From Rhodoglobus vestalii (GTDB lineage Bacteria > Actinomycetota > Actinomycetes > Actinomycetales > Microbacteriaceae): a DNA stretch of 64,000 bases. Under the pieces are notes generated by a model, which had not been told where the DNA came from, made no database searches, and saw only the letters and a list, made by a program, of their open reading frames with translations. Position numbers and translations under genes: made by a program. Location: positions 744,001 to 808,000 of the forward strand of contig NZ_VFRA01000001.1 of assembly GCF_006788895.1 (NCBI RefSeq), given 5' to 3'. Shown in pieces: positions 26,811-36,120 of the stretch (position 1 is the stretch's first letter; each line of letters begins with the position of its first letter).

Positions 26811-27808
26811 GGGTTATCCGCACCTTTCACGGGAGAGTTCAACTCAATGCTATCGCGGCTCACCACCGGAGCCTGACGATTCACCTTTGGCCAGCCAACA
26901 ACTACGAGAACGATGAGCACCGGGGCAAAAGTCCACACGTACCCTGAGAGGTTGGAGGGGATCAGAACGGTGCCACCAGGCATCGCTGTCGCCAAGAGCG
27001 CTGACATCAGCAGCACACCGAGGGAGGCAAATCCGGGGGCAACCCGGGTGTCGTAAATGAGGCGCAATCCCAAGATCAGGGCTGTCGTCAACGCAACAGT
27101 GGCGATGATGCCCCAGGGAACTCGCGCACCGGCAATAGTAATAGTGGATTGGTGAACCGCCGTGAGAACGACACCGACCAACGCGCCAACAGCCGTGGCA
27201 ACAATAGCGAGCACCGCACGCTCGAGCCGGCTGCGCTCACCGATGACCAACTCGCGGCGGCGCACCCGACGCAGATACTCAGCCGGCGTCGAAACGCTCT
27301 CTCTCACGGAGGCCCCATCGTTGTACATCTCCCAGGCGCGACGCTTGAAAGCGATCGCCGCCGCCGAAGAAACTGCGACGCCGCGATCAACCTGCACTGA
27401 GGATGCCGCATAGAACGGCACGCCCGCAAGCTCGGTAGCCAGAGCCACCGCCTCGTGCGCGAGCCGCGCGTCAGGCTCGTTGATGCTACCGCTGGCGGAC
27501 GAGGCGTAGCTCACCACGACATCCGGTTTGAGCGCGGAAATGGCGGCCACCAGGTCTGCCGCCAGATCGCGCGCGGTCCGGGTGCCGAACTGGTTTCCGC
27601 TGTCTTGCCGCAAAACATGGTGCGCGGTGATGCCGAGAGTTTCGCGCACACTGGCGTCGAGATCGACTGCCTCGGGAGAACTACTGCAGCTGAGTACGAT
27701 GAGTTCGGTTCCGCGCTGAACCAGGGTTGAGATGGTCGCTCCAAAAACTCTGGCTTCATCTTCGGGGTGTGCGGATACAACAAGTACGCGCTGCGCACGA
27801 TCTTTCAC
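26807..27808 (-). CDS. PIG-L-like protein with degenerate metal site and membrane domain
   Basis: 333 residues. Residues 1-~190 match the LmbE/PIG-L deacetylase fold, and ~195-310 form four transmembrane segments. The zinc motif reads SAHPEDEARVFG (His14, Asp17) where active enzymes have AHPDDE, so the catalytic-base Asp is Glu. The third-ligand motif, normally GHPDHxxxH, reads NEPDARLAH, so both the conserved His before Pro and the zinc-binding His are missing. A normal N-acetylglucosaminyl deacetylase (MshB-like) activity is therefore doubtful. The GTG start is preceded by GGGAGG. It is the first gene of a PIG-L - fdxA - dapC unit. Confidence 0.8.
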   Translation of the reverse strand: MKDRAQRVLVVSAHPEDEARVFGATISTLVQRGTELIVLSCSSSPEAVDLDASVRETLGITAHHVLRQDSGNQFGTRTARDLAADLVAAISALKPDVVVSYASSASGSINEPDARLAHEAVALATELAGVPFYAASSVQVDRGVAVSSAAAIAFKRRAWEMYNDGASVRESVSTPAEYLRRVRRRELVIGERSRLERAVLAIVATAVGALVGVVLTAVHQSTITIAGARVPWGIIATVALTTALILGLRLIYDTRVAPGFASLGVLLMSALLATAMPGGTVLIPSNLSGYVWTFAPVLIVLVVVGWPKVNRQAPVVSRDSIELNSPVKGADNP

Positions 27809-27904
27809 GGTCGCGCCTCCCGATCTGTTTCTAAGTAGACAGGATAAGCACAGCTGGCCAGATTGTGGCTGCCCAATGGTCTGGATGCCTCGTGCTGTGG
27901 CCGC

Positions 27905-28357
27905 CTAGTTGGCCGCAGGGGCAACCGTGTAGTTCGCCGTGTAGCCATCGGCGGTATTCGCGACAATCACTCCACCCGCCCACTCAGCACTGGTAAAAAT
28001 CACGGTGCCCTCGCCGCCAGCACCGCTGCCCTGCAACTGAATATCAAAACCGGCCTCTGCCAACTCCGTCTCAATACCCTCAAGCGGCGACTCAGCGCCG
28101 GCAAGAATGGTGACGTTATATCCACGGTTTTGGGTGTCACCCACGGCAATAGCAAACTGCACGTCACCCGAAACCAGCGGTACTTCCGTCGGGAAGTCCT
28201 CAGGAATCTCGGTGCCGCCCAGATCGATCTGCCCCCCTGTGGCCTGCTCAACCAACCCCTCGATGGGGTTAGCGAAGCAGCCCGACAGCGCAGGGATCAT
28301 GGCCAGAGCCACAACAATGGCAAGGGATCTACGTAGAAATCTTGGGGGGCTGATCAT
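27905..28357 (-). CDS. Putative lipoprotein, secreted
   Basis: 150 residues. Basic start (MISPPRFLRR), hydrophobic core (SLAIVVALAMIPAL) and a lipobox LSGC with Cys at about 27 indicate a lipoprotein exported and anchored to the outer membrane-facing side of the cytoplasmic membrane. The mature part is Gly/Glu/Thr-rich and probably beta-rich; no family recognised. The ATG has a good Shine-Dalgarno (AGGAGAGTAGTC). It lies 30 bases after typA on the same strand, so could be in its transcript. Confidence 0.75.
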   Translation of the reverse strand: MISPPRFLRRSLAIVVALAMIPALSGCFANPIEGLVEQATGGQIDLGGTEIPEDFPTEVPLVSGDVQFAIAVGDTQNRGYNVTILAGAESPLEGIETELAEAGFDIQLQGSGAGGEGTVIFTSAEWAGGVIVANTADGYTANYTVAPAAN

Positions 28358-28387
28358 GACTACTCTCCTGAGGTTACCGGGGTGAGA

Positions 28388-30295
28388 CTATGCGTTTTGC
28401 TTCTTGAGTCGCGACGTTTGACGGGCGCGCGCGTTGGCATCGAGCTCTACCTTGCGGATTCGCACGAACTCGGGGGTTACCTCGACGCACTCGTCTTCGC
28501 GAGCGAATTCGAGGCACTCTTCCAAGGTCAATCGGCGTGACGGTGTCATACGCTCGAACGAGTCCGAGGTCGACTGGCGCATGTTGGTGAGCTGCTTTTC
28601 TTTGGTGATGTTGACATCCATGTCATCGGCGCGTGAGTTCTCGCCAACGACCATGCCTTCGTACACCTCTTGGGTCGGCTCAACGAAGAACGACATCCGT
28701 TCCTGCAAAGCAACCATCGCAAAGGGCGTAGCCACTCCCGCGCGGTCAGCAACGATCGAACCGTTTACCCGGGTTACGATCTCGCCGGCCCACTGGTTGT
28801 ACCCGTGGGAGACGGCGTTGGCGATGCCTGAACCACGCGTGATCGTCAAGAACTCGGTGCGGAAACCGATAAGTCCACGCGAGGGAACAATGAATTCCAT
28901 CCGAACCCAACCGGTGCCGTGGTTACTCATGCCATCCATGCGGCCCTTGCGAGCAGCCAAGAGCTGAGTGATCGCTCCCAGGTACTCTTCGGGCGCGTCG
29001 ATGGTGAGGTGCTCGAACGGCTCGTGTACTTTGCCGTCGATCTTTCTGATGACAACCTGCGGTTTGCCGACGGTTAGTTCGAAGCCTTCACGACGCATCT
29101 GTTCAACGAGGATCGCCAGCGCAAGCTCTCCACGGCCCTGAACCTCCCACGCGTCGGGACGGCCGATGTCGAGAAGCTTCAGCGAAACGTTACCCACCAG
29201 CTCGCGGTCGAGACGATCCTTGACCATACGCGCGGTGAGCTTGTGGCCCTTGACCTTGCCGATGACCGGCGAGGTGTTCGTGCCAATCGTCATCGAGATC
29301 GCGGGGTCGTCAACCGTGATGGTCGGCAGCGGACGAACATCGTCAGGATCACACAGTGTCTCGCCAATGAAGATGTCTTCAAATCCGGCAACGGCAACGA
29401 TGTCACCGGGCCCGGCGCTTTCGGCTGGGTAACGGTCAAGTGCCTTCGTCATCAGCAGCTCGGTCACCCGCACGTTCGCAACGCTTCCGTCGTGTTTGAC
29501 CCAGGCGACAGTTTGGCCCTTCTTGATCGTTCCGTTGAAAACCCGCAGTAGCGCGAGGCGACCGAGGAACGGCGAAGAGTCGAGGTTGGTGACCCACGCC
29601 TGAAGGGGATGTGCGTCATCGTACGACGGCGCGGGAACGTGCTTGAGGATGGCATCGAACAGTGGCTCGAGGTCACCGTTGTCGGGCAGGGTGCCGTTCT
29701 CCGGTTTGTTCCAGCTCGCGGCACCATTGCGGCCCGAGGCGTAAACAACGGGGACGTCAAGGATGGCATCCAGGTCGAGATCGGGAACGTCGTCCGCCAT
29801 GTCGCTGGCGAGACCCAACAGCAGGTCTTGGCTCTCGACAACAACCTCATCGATGCGGGCATCCGGCCGGTCGGTCTTGTTGACCAACAGAATGACAGGA
29901 AGCTTGGCCTCGAGTGCCTTACGGAGCACGAAGCGGGTCTGCGGCAGCGGACCCTCACTGGCGTCAACAAGCAGAACGACACCGTCTACCATGCTGAGTC
30001 CGCGCTCAACCTCGCCACCGAAGTCGGCGTGGCCGGGGGTGTCAATCACATTGATCGTGATGGGTCCCTCAGTGGCGTACTTACCGTTGTAGGAGATCGC
30101 GGTGTTCTTCGCGAGAATCGTGATGCCCTTTTCGCGCTCAAGCTCGTTCGAGTCCATTGCGCGTTCTTCGAGGTGCGCGTGCGCTTCAAACGAGTTCGTC
30201 TGGCGAAGCATCGCATCAACGAGGGTGGTCTTTCCGTGGTCAACGTGGGCAACGATTGCAACGTTGCGCAAGTCGCTGCGAGTGGCCATAGCCAT
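28388..30295 (-). CDS. typA: GTP-binding protein TypA/BipA
   Basis: 635 residues of translational GTPase: G1 AHVDHGKTT, effector region [12 protein letters not shown]3 [12 protein letters not shown]4 NKTDRP, then EF-G-like domains and the TypA-specific C-terminal domain. It binds ribosomes and helps 50S assembly and growth under stress or cold. The ATG at 30295 is selected because AAGGAA lies 7 bases upstream; the next in-frame ATG (30289) is 6 bases on. The 204 bases to the next gene upstream (30296-30499) hold the leader; a TTGTCA at about 30455-30460 (minus strand) is the only -35-like word I see. Confidence 0.95.
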   Translation of the reverse strand: MAMATRSDLRNVAIVAHVDHGKTTLVDAMLRQTNSFEAHAHLEERAMDSNELEREKGITILAKNTAISYNGKYATEGPITINVIDTPGHADFGGEVERGLSMVDGVVLLVDASEGPLPQTRFVLRKALEAKLPVILLVNKTDRPDARIDEVVVESQDLLLGLASDMADDVPDLDLDAILDVPVVYASGRNGAASWNKPENGTLPDNGDLEPLFDAILKHVPAPSYDDAHPLQAWVTNLDSSPFLGRLALLRVFNGTIKKGQTVAWVKHDGSVANVRVTELLMTKALDRYPAESAGPGDIVAVAGFEDIFIGETLCDPDDVRPLPTITVDDPAISMTIGTNTSPVIGKVKGHKLTARMVKDRLDRELVGNVSLKLLDIGRPDAWEVQGRGELALAILVEQMRREGFELTVGKPQVVIRKIDGKVHEPFEHLTIDAPEEYLGAITQLLAARKGRMDGMSNHGTGWVRMEFIVPSRGLIGFRTEFLTITRGSGIANAVSHGYNQWAGEIVTRVNGSIVADRAGVATPFAMVALQERMSFFVEPTQEVYEGMVVGENSRADDMDVNITKEKQLTNMRQSTSDSFERMTPSRRLTLEECLEFAREDECVEVTPEFVRIRKVELDANARARQTSRLKKQNA

Positions 30296-30499
30296 AGCAA
30301 TATTCCTTAATTCATTGGAGGCTGTGCGGTCTCTCACCGCAGACGCTGCGCAGAAAATTTCGGCAGCAGATCGGCGGCCTTATGCCACCGGGTAAAGATC
30401 ATGGGAGGTCGCAAGAGATCGTTCAGAGTACCCTGCTCCACCAGTTTACCCTGTTTGACAAGATTTATCGTCGATCGCGCCCTCAGAAGCCCTAAAGGG

Positions 30500-32302
30500 T
30501 TACGGTTTCCACTCCCACACGTTCCACCACAGGCCGGGGTCTAGTGACGAGAGCGAGATATCTGAGACTCGATCCTGGTCGAAAGCTACGGTTGCTGGAT
30601 ACTGGAATAGTGGCAGTCCGTAGTGGTTCTGCCAGAGTGCGGCATCCGCCTCTGCCAGCAATTCGGTGCGAGCGTCGGCCGCAATCGAGGTGTCATTTGC
30701 CTTTTTGAGCAGGGCGTCAACACTGGAGTCGCTGAAATAGTTGAGGTTGGCCTCACCGTTGGTCGTGAACACTCCATGCGCGACGGCAACTCCCGGCCGC
30801 GCAGCGTGCCAGCTGAACAGTGCGGCGTCATAGAGGCCGGGCTCGCCGAGCGTTTCTCGCCAATCTTCGGTGGAGCAGTCACTCACAACAAAACCGGCAG
30901 CTGCAGCAGACGCTGTGATGAGTTCGAACTCGGTCACGCGCATCGGATCACCAGCCGCATAAAGCACGCACACGGCTGGCGCGGTCACGCCCGCTTCGAC
31001 CAGAAGCTCTTGGGCGCCCGCGATGTCTACCCCGGCGAACTCCTCTGAGCCATTGACTGAGGTCACACTGCGGTAGCCGGGGTCATTGGGTGCAAAGAGA
31101 AACGAGTCTCGATCCGAAGCGAGCGGCTGACTGTCGACGAGTGCAGCTAACGCGATTTCTCTGCGCGGTACCGTCTTCAGGAATGCCTCACGCACGAGAG
31201 GGTTATCGAATGTGCCGTTCTTTGACTCCGCAAATTGCAGGTCGAGGTGTTCGAAGCTGTCGGTTACCCCATCAATTATGGTCGCGTCCATAGTTTCGAG
31301 CGCCCCTCGAACCTCTGTGCCCATTTTCGGCCGCGCGATCTGCACGGCACCAACAAGAAGAGCTTGAGCTTGCGCGAGGGGGTCGCTCATAAAGCGAACC
31401 GTGATCTCTTGAAAAGTGGGTTGACGGCCGCCGTCATAGTTTTCGTTGGCGCGCAGTGTCACATACTGATTGGGGATAAACGCAGACACGACGTATGGCC
31501 CGTTCGAGACAACCAGAGCTGTGTTCGCCGGCATTGACTGAAAATTGAATACTGTGTTCCACGTTCGCGCGATCGCCGCGAGAGAAGTCTTGTCATCCTG
31601 GGTAATTGCGGCATACACGCGCTCTTTTGCCTTGAGGGCGTCGTCGCTGGCGAACGACATCGTGCCGACAACGTGCGCGGGCTTCGCGGCGGATCCGACA
31701 CCGAAAAATGCACTCTCCCAATCCGCAAATGGTTCATCAAAGACGAGAGTCAGCGACATCCGATCGCGGCTCACCTGAGGCAACTCAGTCACTAATTCGA
31801 TGCCGGTGTTCTCTGCCGCACCCGAATCGAAGAGCACCCGATTGTCGGCGCGGTCGAGTGGTGCTCCCGTCTCCGGGTCAACGGTGGTTGACGCGTCGGC
31901 CCCCGAGGCGTTGAGGGCACCGGATGTCGCGGCCCACTCTAAGAGAAGGTCAACAGCGTCAACGGCGGTGCCGTCTGACCAGCGCACACCGTCTGCGACC
32001 GTGTACGTCACGGTGAGTGGATCATCTGACACTTTCTCGTAGCGCCCGAAAGACTCGTCTCTCACCAGCTCTGAGTTGTCGTTAAAATAGGTGAACCCGG
32101 TGCCGGTGGCGTACGCAATAGCGGCGTTGGTTTCGCTACCGCCGTAGGATGTGCCCGGGTTGCCAGAGGTGTAGGGCTGAGTGACGGCAACGGTCAACTC
32201 CGACCCATCAATGATCCTCGAGCCCTGAGGCACGCAACCAGCAAGCACAATCGCCGCACCGGTAGCAACCGCGATGATCGCCATGATTCTCGTGGCGCTC
32301 AC
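30500..32302 (-). CDS. Oligopeptide-type ABC substrate-binding lipoprotein (second in operon)
   Basis: 600 residues, family 5 (OppA/DppA) extracellular solute-binding protein. Signal peptide with lipobox LAGC (Cys ~23), family pattern ADGVRWSDGTAVDAVDLLLEW near 100. It would bind a peptide or other large solute outside the cell. GTG start with an ideal Shine-Dalgarno (AGGAGG, 5 bases spacing). It is the last gene of the opp operon, 53 bases after the ATPase gene. It differs clearly from the first binding protein (36121-37731), so it is not a recent duplicate. Confidence 0.9.
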   Translation of the reverse strand: MSATRIMAIIAVATGAAIVLAGCVPQGSRIIDGSELTVAVTQPYTSGNPGTSYGGSETNAAIAYATGTGFTYFNDNSELVRDESFGRYEKVSDDPLTVTYTVADGVRWSDGTAVDAVDLLLEWAATSGALNASGADASTTVDPETGAPLDRADNRVLFDSGAAENTGIELVTELPQVSRDRMSLTLVFDEPFADWESAFFGVGSAAKPAHVVGTMSFASDDALKAKERVYAAITQDDKTSLAAIARTWNTVFNFQSMPANTALVVSNGPYVVSAFIPNQYVTLRANENYDGGRQPTFQEITVRFMSDPLAQAQALLVGAVQIARPKMGTEVRGALETMDATIIDGVTDSFEHLDLQFAESKNGTFDNPLVREAFLKTVPRREIALAALVDSQPLASDRDSFLFAPNDPGYRSVTSVNGSEEFAGVDIAGAQELLVEAGVTAPAVCVLYAAGDPMRVTEFELITASAAAAGFVVSDCSTEDWRETLGEPGLYDAALFSWHAARPGVAVAHGVFTTNGEANLNYFSDSSVDALLKKANDTSIAADARTELLAEADAALWQNHYGLPLFQYPATVAFDQDRVSDISLSSLDPGLWWNVWEWKP

Positions 32303-32355
32303 TGAATCCTCCTGCAGGCAATCACGCTGTGCACGGTGGCACGCTGGTGACGATT

Positions 32356-34107
32356 CTAAGCGCCTAGTTTGATGTTGGCGCCCGGGATAGCTTCGAGCAG
32401 TTCCTGGGTGTACGGGTTGCTCGGATTCTCGAAAACCTCGTCTGTTGTCGCCGCTTCAACAATCCGACCGCCCTGCATGACGCAGACGTTGTCGGCCACC
32501 AGCCGCACGACCGCAAGGTCGTGGGTGATAAACAGATACGTCAGGTCGAGCTCGCTCTGCAGCTCGGTAAGCAGGTTCAGCACCTGCCCCTGCACCAGAA
32601 CGTCGAGTGCCGACACCGCTTCGTCGAGCACCAGCACGTCTGGCTTAAGGGCTAACGCTCGCGCAATCGCGACGCGCTGGCGTTGACCACCGGAAAGCTC
32701 TCCGGGGTAACGGTGACGGGTTGCCTGTGGCAATGACACTTGATCGAGCAGTTCGCTCACTCGGTTGAAACGCTCTTTTTGAGTACCCACCCGATGCGCG
32801 AGTAACGGCTCCGCGATGGTGTTGCCGACGCTGTACTGGGGGTCGAGCGAGCCGTACGGGTCTTGGAAAACGGGTTGAACGCGGCGCCGGAACTTCAGTA
32901 GCTCTTGCCCCTTGATCCCCGCCAGGTCCACACCGTCGAACTCGATGCTTCCGCTCGTGAGTGGCTCCAACTGCAGGATCAGCTTCGCGACCGTCGACTT
33001 GCCAGAACCGGACTCCCCGACAAGAGCGGTGGTGGTGCCCTTCTTGACCCCGAATGAGATGTCGTTGACGGCCAGCAGCTTATCTTTGCGGAACCCCTGC
33101 TTGCGGATCTCGTACATCTTGGTGATGCTCTTGACCGTGATGAGATCGGTGGTTGCAGCAGACTCGCGACTCGCAGCACGCGCGATCAGCGCATCGTCGA
33201 GCGAGCCCTGACCAAAGATCCTCAGATCGTTGTCTGACGCTGTTGAGGACTTGGCCGCTTGAATGCGGCGTGAGGCGAGACTCGGAGCCGCGGCGACGAG
33301 GCGCTGTGTGTATGGGTGCTGCGGATTCTCAAGAATTTCGCGGGACGGACCCGACTCTACAACCTTGCCCTTGTACATCACTACCAGCTGCTCTGCACGC
33401 TCCGCGGCAAGGCCGAGGTCGTGTGTGATGAACAGCACCGACGTACCGTAGTCACGTGTGAGCGTCTGCAGGTGATCCAAGATCTGCCGCTGCACCGTTA
33501 CATCGAGCGCGGAAGTAGGTTCGTCGGCAATCAGGAGTTTCGGACGAGCCGAAAGCCCAATGCCGATGAGTACCCGCTGGCGCATTCCACCAGAGAACTG
33601 GTGCGGAAATTGCTTGAGGCGTTCGCTGGCGTCGCTGAGCCCTGCCTCGTTGAGCACCTCGATGGTGCGCTGACGCGCCTCTTTGCCCTGCGCGACACCG
33701 TTGGCCTTGATGGCCTCTTCTACTTGGAATCCGATGCTCCACACCGGGTTCAGGTTCGACATCGGGTCCTGAGGCACGTAGCCGATTTGGCTTCCACGAA
33801 CCTCAGCAAACTGGGGATCCGAGAACTTGGTGAGGTCGTTGCCTTCGAACTCAATCGAACCGCCGACGATTTTTCCTGTTCCGGGCAGTAGCCCAATCAC
33901 CGCTTGCGCTGTGGTGGACTTTCCCGAACCGGATTCGCCTACGATGGCGAGCGACTGCCCCTGGTAGAGCGTGAGGTCGATACCGCGAACCGCCGGTACA
34001 ACTCCACGCTGGGTTTCAAAACCAACTTCGAGTCCGCGAATCTTCAGCAGCGGAGTCTCTTCGTGTGATGACTGTCCTGTCACGGGAACTGTTTGTGGGT
34101 TACTCAT
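32356..34107 (-). CDS. Fused dual ABC ATPase of peptide transporter (OppD-OppF)
   Basis: 583 residues with two complete nucleotide-binding domains: N-terminal Walker A GESGSGKSTTAQ with signature FSGGMRQRVLIG, and C-terminal GESGSGKSTVAK with LSGGQRQRVAIARALAL. Each half ends with the oligo-dipeptide C-terminal region (NPQHPYTQRL; NPSNPYTQELL). The linker around residues 260-310 is Ala/Ser-rich. It energises peptide import with the OppB/OppC permeases. ATG overlaps the TGA of the permease gene (4 bases). Confidence 0.95.
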   Translation of the reverse strand: MSNPQTVPVTGQSSHEETPLLKIRGLEVGFETQRGVVPAVRGIDLTLYQGQSLAIVGESGSGKSTTAQAVIGLLPGTGKIVGGSIEFEGNDLTKFSDPQFAEVRGSQIGYVPQDPMSNLNPVWSIGFQVEEAIKANGVAQGKEARQRTIEVLNEAGLSDASERLKQFPHQFSGGMRQRVLIGIGLSARPKLLIADEPTSALDVTVQRQILDHLQTLTRDYGTSVLFITHDLGLAAERAEQLVVMYKGKVVESGPSREILENPQHPYTQRLVAAAPSLASRRIQAAKSSTASDNDLRIFGQGSLDDALIARAASRESAATTDLITVKSITKMYEIRKQGFRKDKLLAVNDISFGVKKGTTTALVGESGSGKSTVAKLILQLEPLTSGSIEFDGVDLAGIKGQELLKFRRRVQPVFQDPYGSLDPQYSVGNTIAEPLLAHRVGTQKERFNRVSELLDQVSLPQATRHRYPGELSGGQRQRVAIARALALKPDVLVLDEAVSALDVLVQGQVLNLLTELQSELDLTYLFITHDLAVVRLVADNVCVMQGGRIVEAATTDEVFENPSNPYTQELLEAIPGANIKLGA

Positions 34108-35063
34108 CGGCGTGCTCTCGCTTCCGGGTCAAGGGCATCGCGAACAACGTCGCCAAACATCAAGAATGCAAGCACCGTAATCGAGAGTGCGGCCGAGGGC
34201 AGCAGCAGCGTTTGCGGATGTGTGCGAACGGTGACTTGAGCCTGATTGATCTCATTTCCCCACGACATCACGGTGGGCGGAAGTCCGATTCCGAGGAATC
34301 CGAGCGTTGCCTCCGCCACGATGAAGATGCCCAGTGACACGGTCGCGACAACGATGACGGGAGCGATTGCGTTGGGAATTACGTGGCGAATGAGCGTCTT
34401 GAATCGCGAAACTCCGAGAGCGGCGGATGCGGTCACATAATCCGAGTTGCGAGCTGAGAGCACCGCACCACGCATGATCCGCGCAATCTGAGGCCAAGCA
34501 AACAACGAGAGTACGAGAGACACTGTGACGGCATCGCGAACCGAGATGACGGAGAAGAGCACAATTGCCCCGAGAACGGTAGGCACGGCGAAGAAGACGT
34601 CACCGACACGCGAGACGAAGGAGTCGAGAAGTCCGCCGTAGAAGCCTGCGAGAGCTCCAACGATGCCACCGAATAGTGTCACGAGGACCGTCGTCAAGAG
34701 CCCGATCGTGACCGATGCCTGCGTGCCGAAAATGATGCGCGCATACACGTCGCAACCCTGACGATTGAATCCAAGCGGGTGGCCTGCTTGGGGGTCTCCG
34801 TTGCTGAACTTCAAATAACACTCACGGGGATCCGCGCTCGCGAACAGACCGGGAAATGCTGCCACGATCACGATGACGAAGATGAGACTTGACGAAATCC
34901 AAAAAGTGGGTCGACGGCGCATTGATTCCCACGCGTCGGTCCACGTGCTGCGTGCTTTACCGGTTTCGTCCACCTGATCTATTTCTGCGACCGGGGTATC
35001 GGCAAGTGACGCGATGAAGTGTTCTTGACCGGGCCGATGGCGGCCCATGTTGTTACTTGGCAT
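34104..35063 (-). CDS. Peptide ABC transporter permease (OppC-like)
   Basis: 319 residues. After a ~60-residue cytoplasmic N-terminus (with RRRPTFWISS, the OppC N-terminal motif) there are six transmembrane segments. The binding-protein-dependent EAA loop appears as SAALGVSRFKTLIRHVIPNAIAP. ATG 35063 is chosen: AAGGA lies 6 bases upstream and it overlaps the OppB stop by 11 bases; ATG 35048 is the alternative. It forms the channel with the next permease. Confidence 0.92.
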   Translation of the reverse strand: MPSNNMGRHRPGQEHFIASLADTPVAEIDQVDETGKARSTWTDAWESMRRRPTFWISSSLIFVIVIVAAFPGLFASADPRECYLKFSNGDPQAGHPLGFNRQGCDVYARIIFGTQASVTIGLLTTVLVTLFGGIVGALAGFYGGLLDSFVSRVGDVFFAVPTVLGAIVLFSVISVRDAVTVSLVLSLFAWPQIARIMRGAVLSARNSDYVTASAALGVSRFKTLIRHVIPNAIAPVIVVATVSLGIFIVAEATLGFLGIGLPPTVMSWGNEINQAQVTVRTHPQTLLLPSAALSITVLAFLMFGDVVRDALDPEARARR

Positions 35064-35982
35064 AACGAATCCTTGGGTCGAGCGCGGCATAGAGTAAGTC
35101 GACGAGCAAGTTGGCAAGCACAAAGATGATGACCATCACTGCGACGAACGAGACGACCGTGGGGCCCTCTCCCAATCTGATTGCTCGAAACACGGTTCCG
35201 CCAACACCGTTGATGTTGAAGATTCCTTCAGTGACGATTGCACCGACCATAAGCGAGCCGATATCGACTCCCAGATAGGTGACAACCGGAACGAGGGAGT
35301 TGCGCAACACGTGCACCGAAACCACTCGACGGCGAGAAAGTCCCTTAGCGGTAGCGGTGCGCACGAAGTCCGCACCGAGGTTCTCTGCGACACTCGCGCG
35401 GGTGAGTCGCACGATGTAGGCGAAGGAGACGGATGCCAGCACGATCGCCGGCAAGAGTAGCTCGTCCCACGGTGCGGCGCCACTGACAGTGGTTCTTGCC
35501 CAGCCGAGTTGGATGCCAAAAACGTACTGCAACACGAAACCGACCACGAATGTCGGTACCGAAATAAGCAGCAAGCTGACGACGAGTGCGGAGGCGTCGA
35601 ATAGCTTTCCCTTGCGGAGGCCAGCGACCAGGCCGACGACGATGCCAAAGAAGGCCTCGATAGCCAGTGCGAGTAGCGCGAGTCGGGCAGTGATGGGAAA
35701 GGCTTGGGCCATGACATCGAACACAGGTCTGCCGGAGAAGGTTGTTCCGAGATCACCCTGAAACAGCCCACCAATGTACAGGAGGTACTGAACAATGAAT
35801 GGCTTATCAAGGTTGTACTCAGCTCGAATCACCTCAATAACACCGGGAGCCGGTGGGCGATCTCCGTAGAGCGCAGCAATCGGATCACCAGGCAATGCGA
35901 AGACCATGAAGTAGATCAAGAAGGTCGCGCCGAAAAACACCGGGATCATCTGGAGAAAACGCTTGCCTGCGTACCACAGCAT
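35053..35982 (-). CDS. Peptide ABC transporter permease (OppB-like)
   Basis: 309 residues, six transmembrane segments, N-terminal MLWYAGKRFLQMIPVFFGATF and the EAA loop TAKGLSRRRVVSVHVLRNSLVPV. GDPIAALYGDRPPAP in the first periplasmic loop is typical of OppB/DppB. It forms the membrane channel with the OppC-like subunit. It is separated from the upstream oppA-like gene by 138 bases containing a strong palindrome, which may lower its expression relative to the binding protein. Confidence 0.92.
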   Translation of the reverse strand: MLWYAGKRFLQMIPVFFGATFLIYFMVFALPGDPIAALYGDRPPAPGVIEVIRAEYNLDKPFIVQYLLYIGGLFQGDLGTTFSGRPVFDVMAQAFPITARLALLALAIEAFFGIVVGLVAGLRKGKLFDASALVVSLLLISVPTFVVGFVLQYVFGIQLGWARTTVSGAAPWDELLLPAIVLASVSFAYIVRLTRASVAENLGADFVRTATAKGLSRRRVVSVHVLRNSLVPVVTYLGVDIGSLMVGAIVTEGIFNINGVGGTVFRAIRLGEGPTVVSFVAVMVIIFVLANLLVDLLYAALDPRIRYAK

Positions 35983-36045
35983 CAGATGGTTCCCTCATTG
36001 GAACGAATAAGCATAGGAGTCACAATCGATGAATGAAGATACTCA

Positions 36046-36085
36046 GTGTAATGCCCGGGGCTACTTACGACCCCGGGCATTACAC
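36046..36085. repeat. 15-bp perfect palindrome between oppA-like and oppB-like genes
   Basis: GTGTAATGCCCGGGG (36046-36060), a 10-base loop, then CCCCGGGCATTACAC (36071-36085). In the opp mRNA this folds to a very stable hairpin. No U-run follows on the transcribed strand, so it looks like an mRNA-stabilising or attenuating structure rather than a simple terminator. Both arms are identical to the terminal 15 bases seen at the right end of the IS481-family element at 63352-63366, hence a possible IS-derived remnant. Confidence 0.75.
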
Positions 36086-36120
36086 GTTGAGAGTGGAAAC
36101 TGGGTAAAACTAGGAGCTAA

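Noticed and set aside
30296..30499. Possible tRNA or small RNA in the typA leader
   Set aside because: No cloverleaf, no CCA end, no conserved RNA motif visible.
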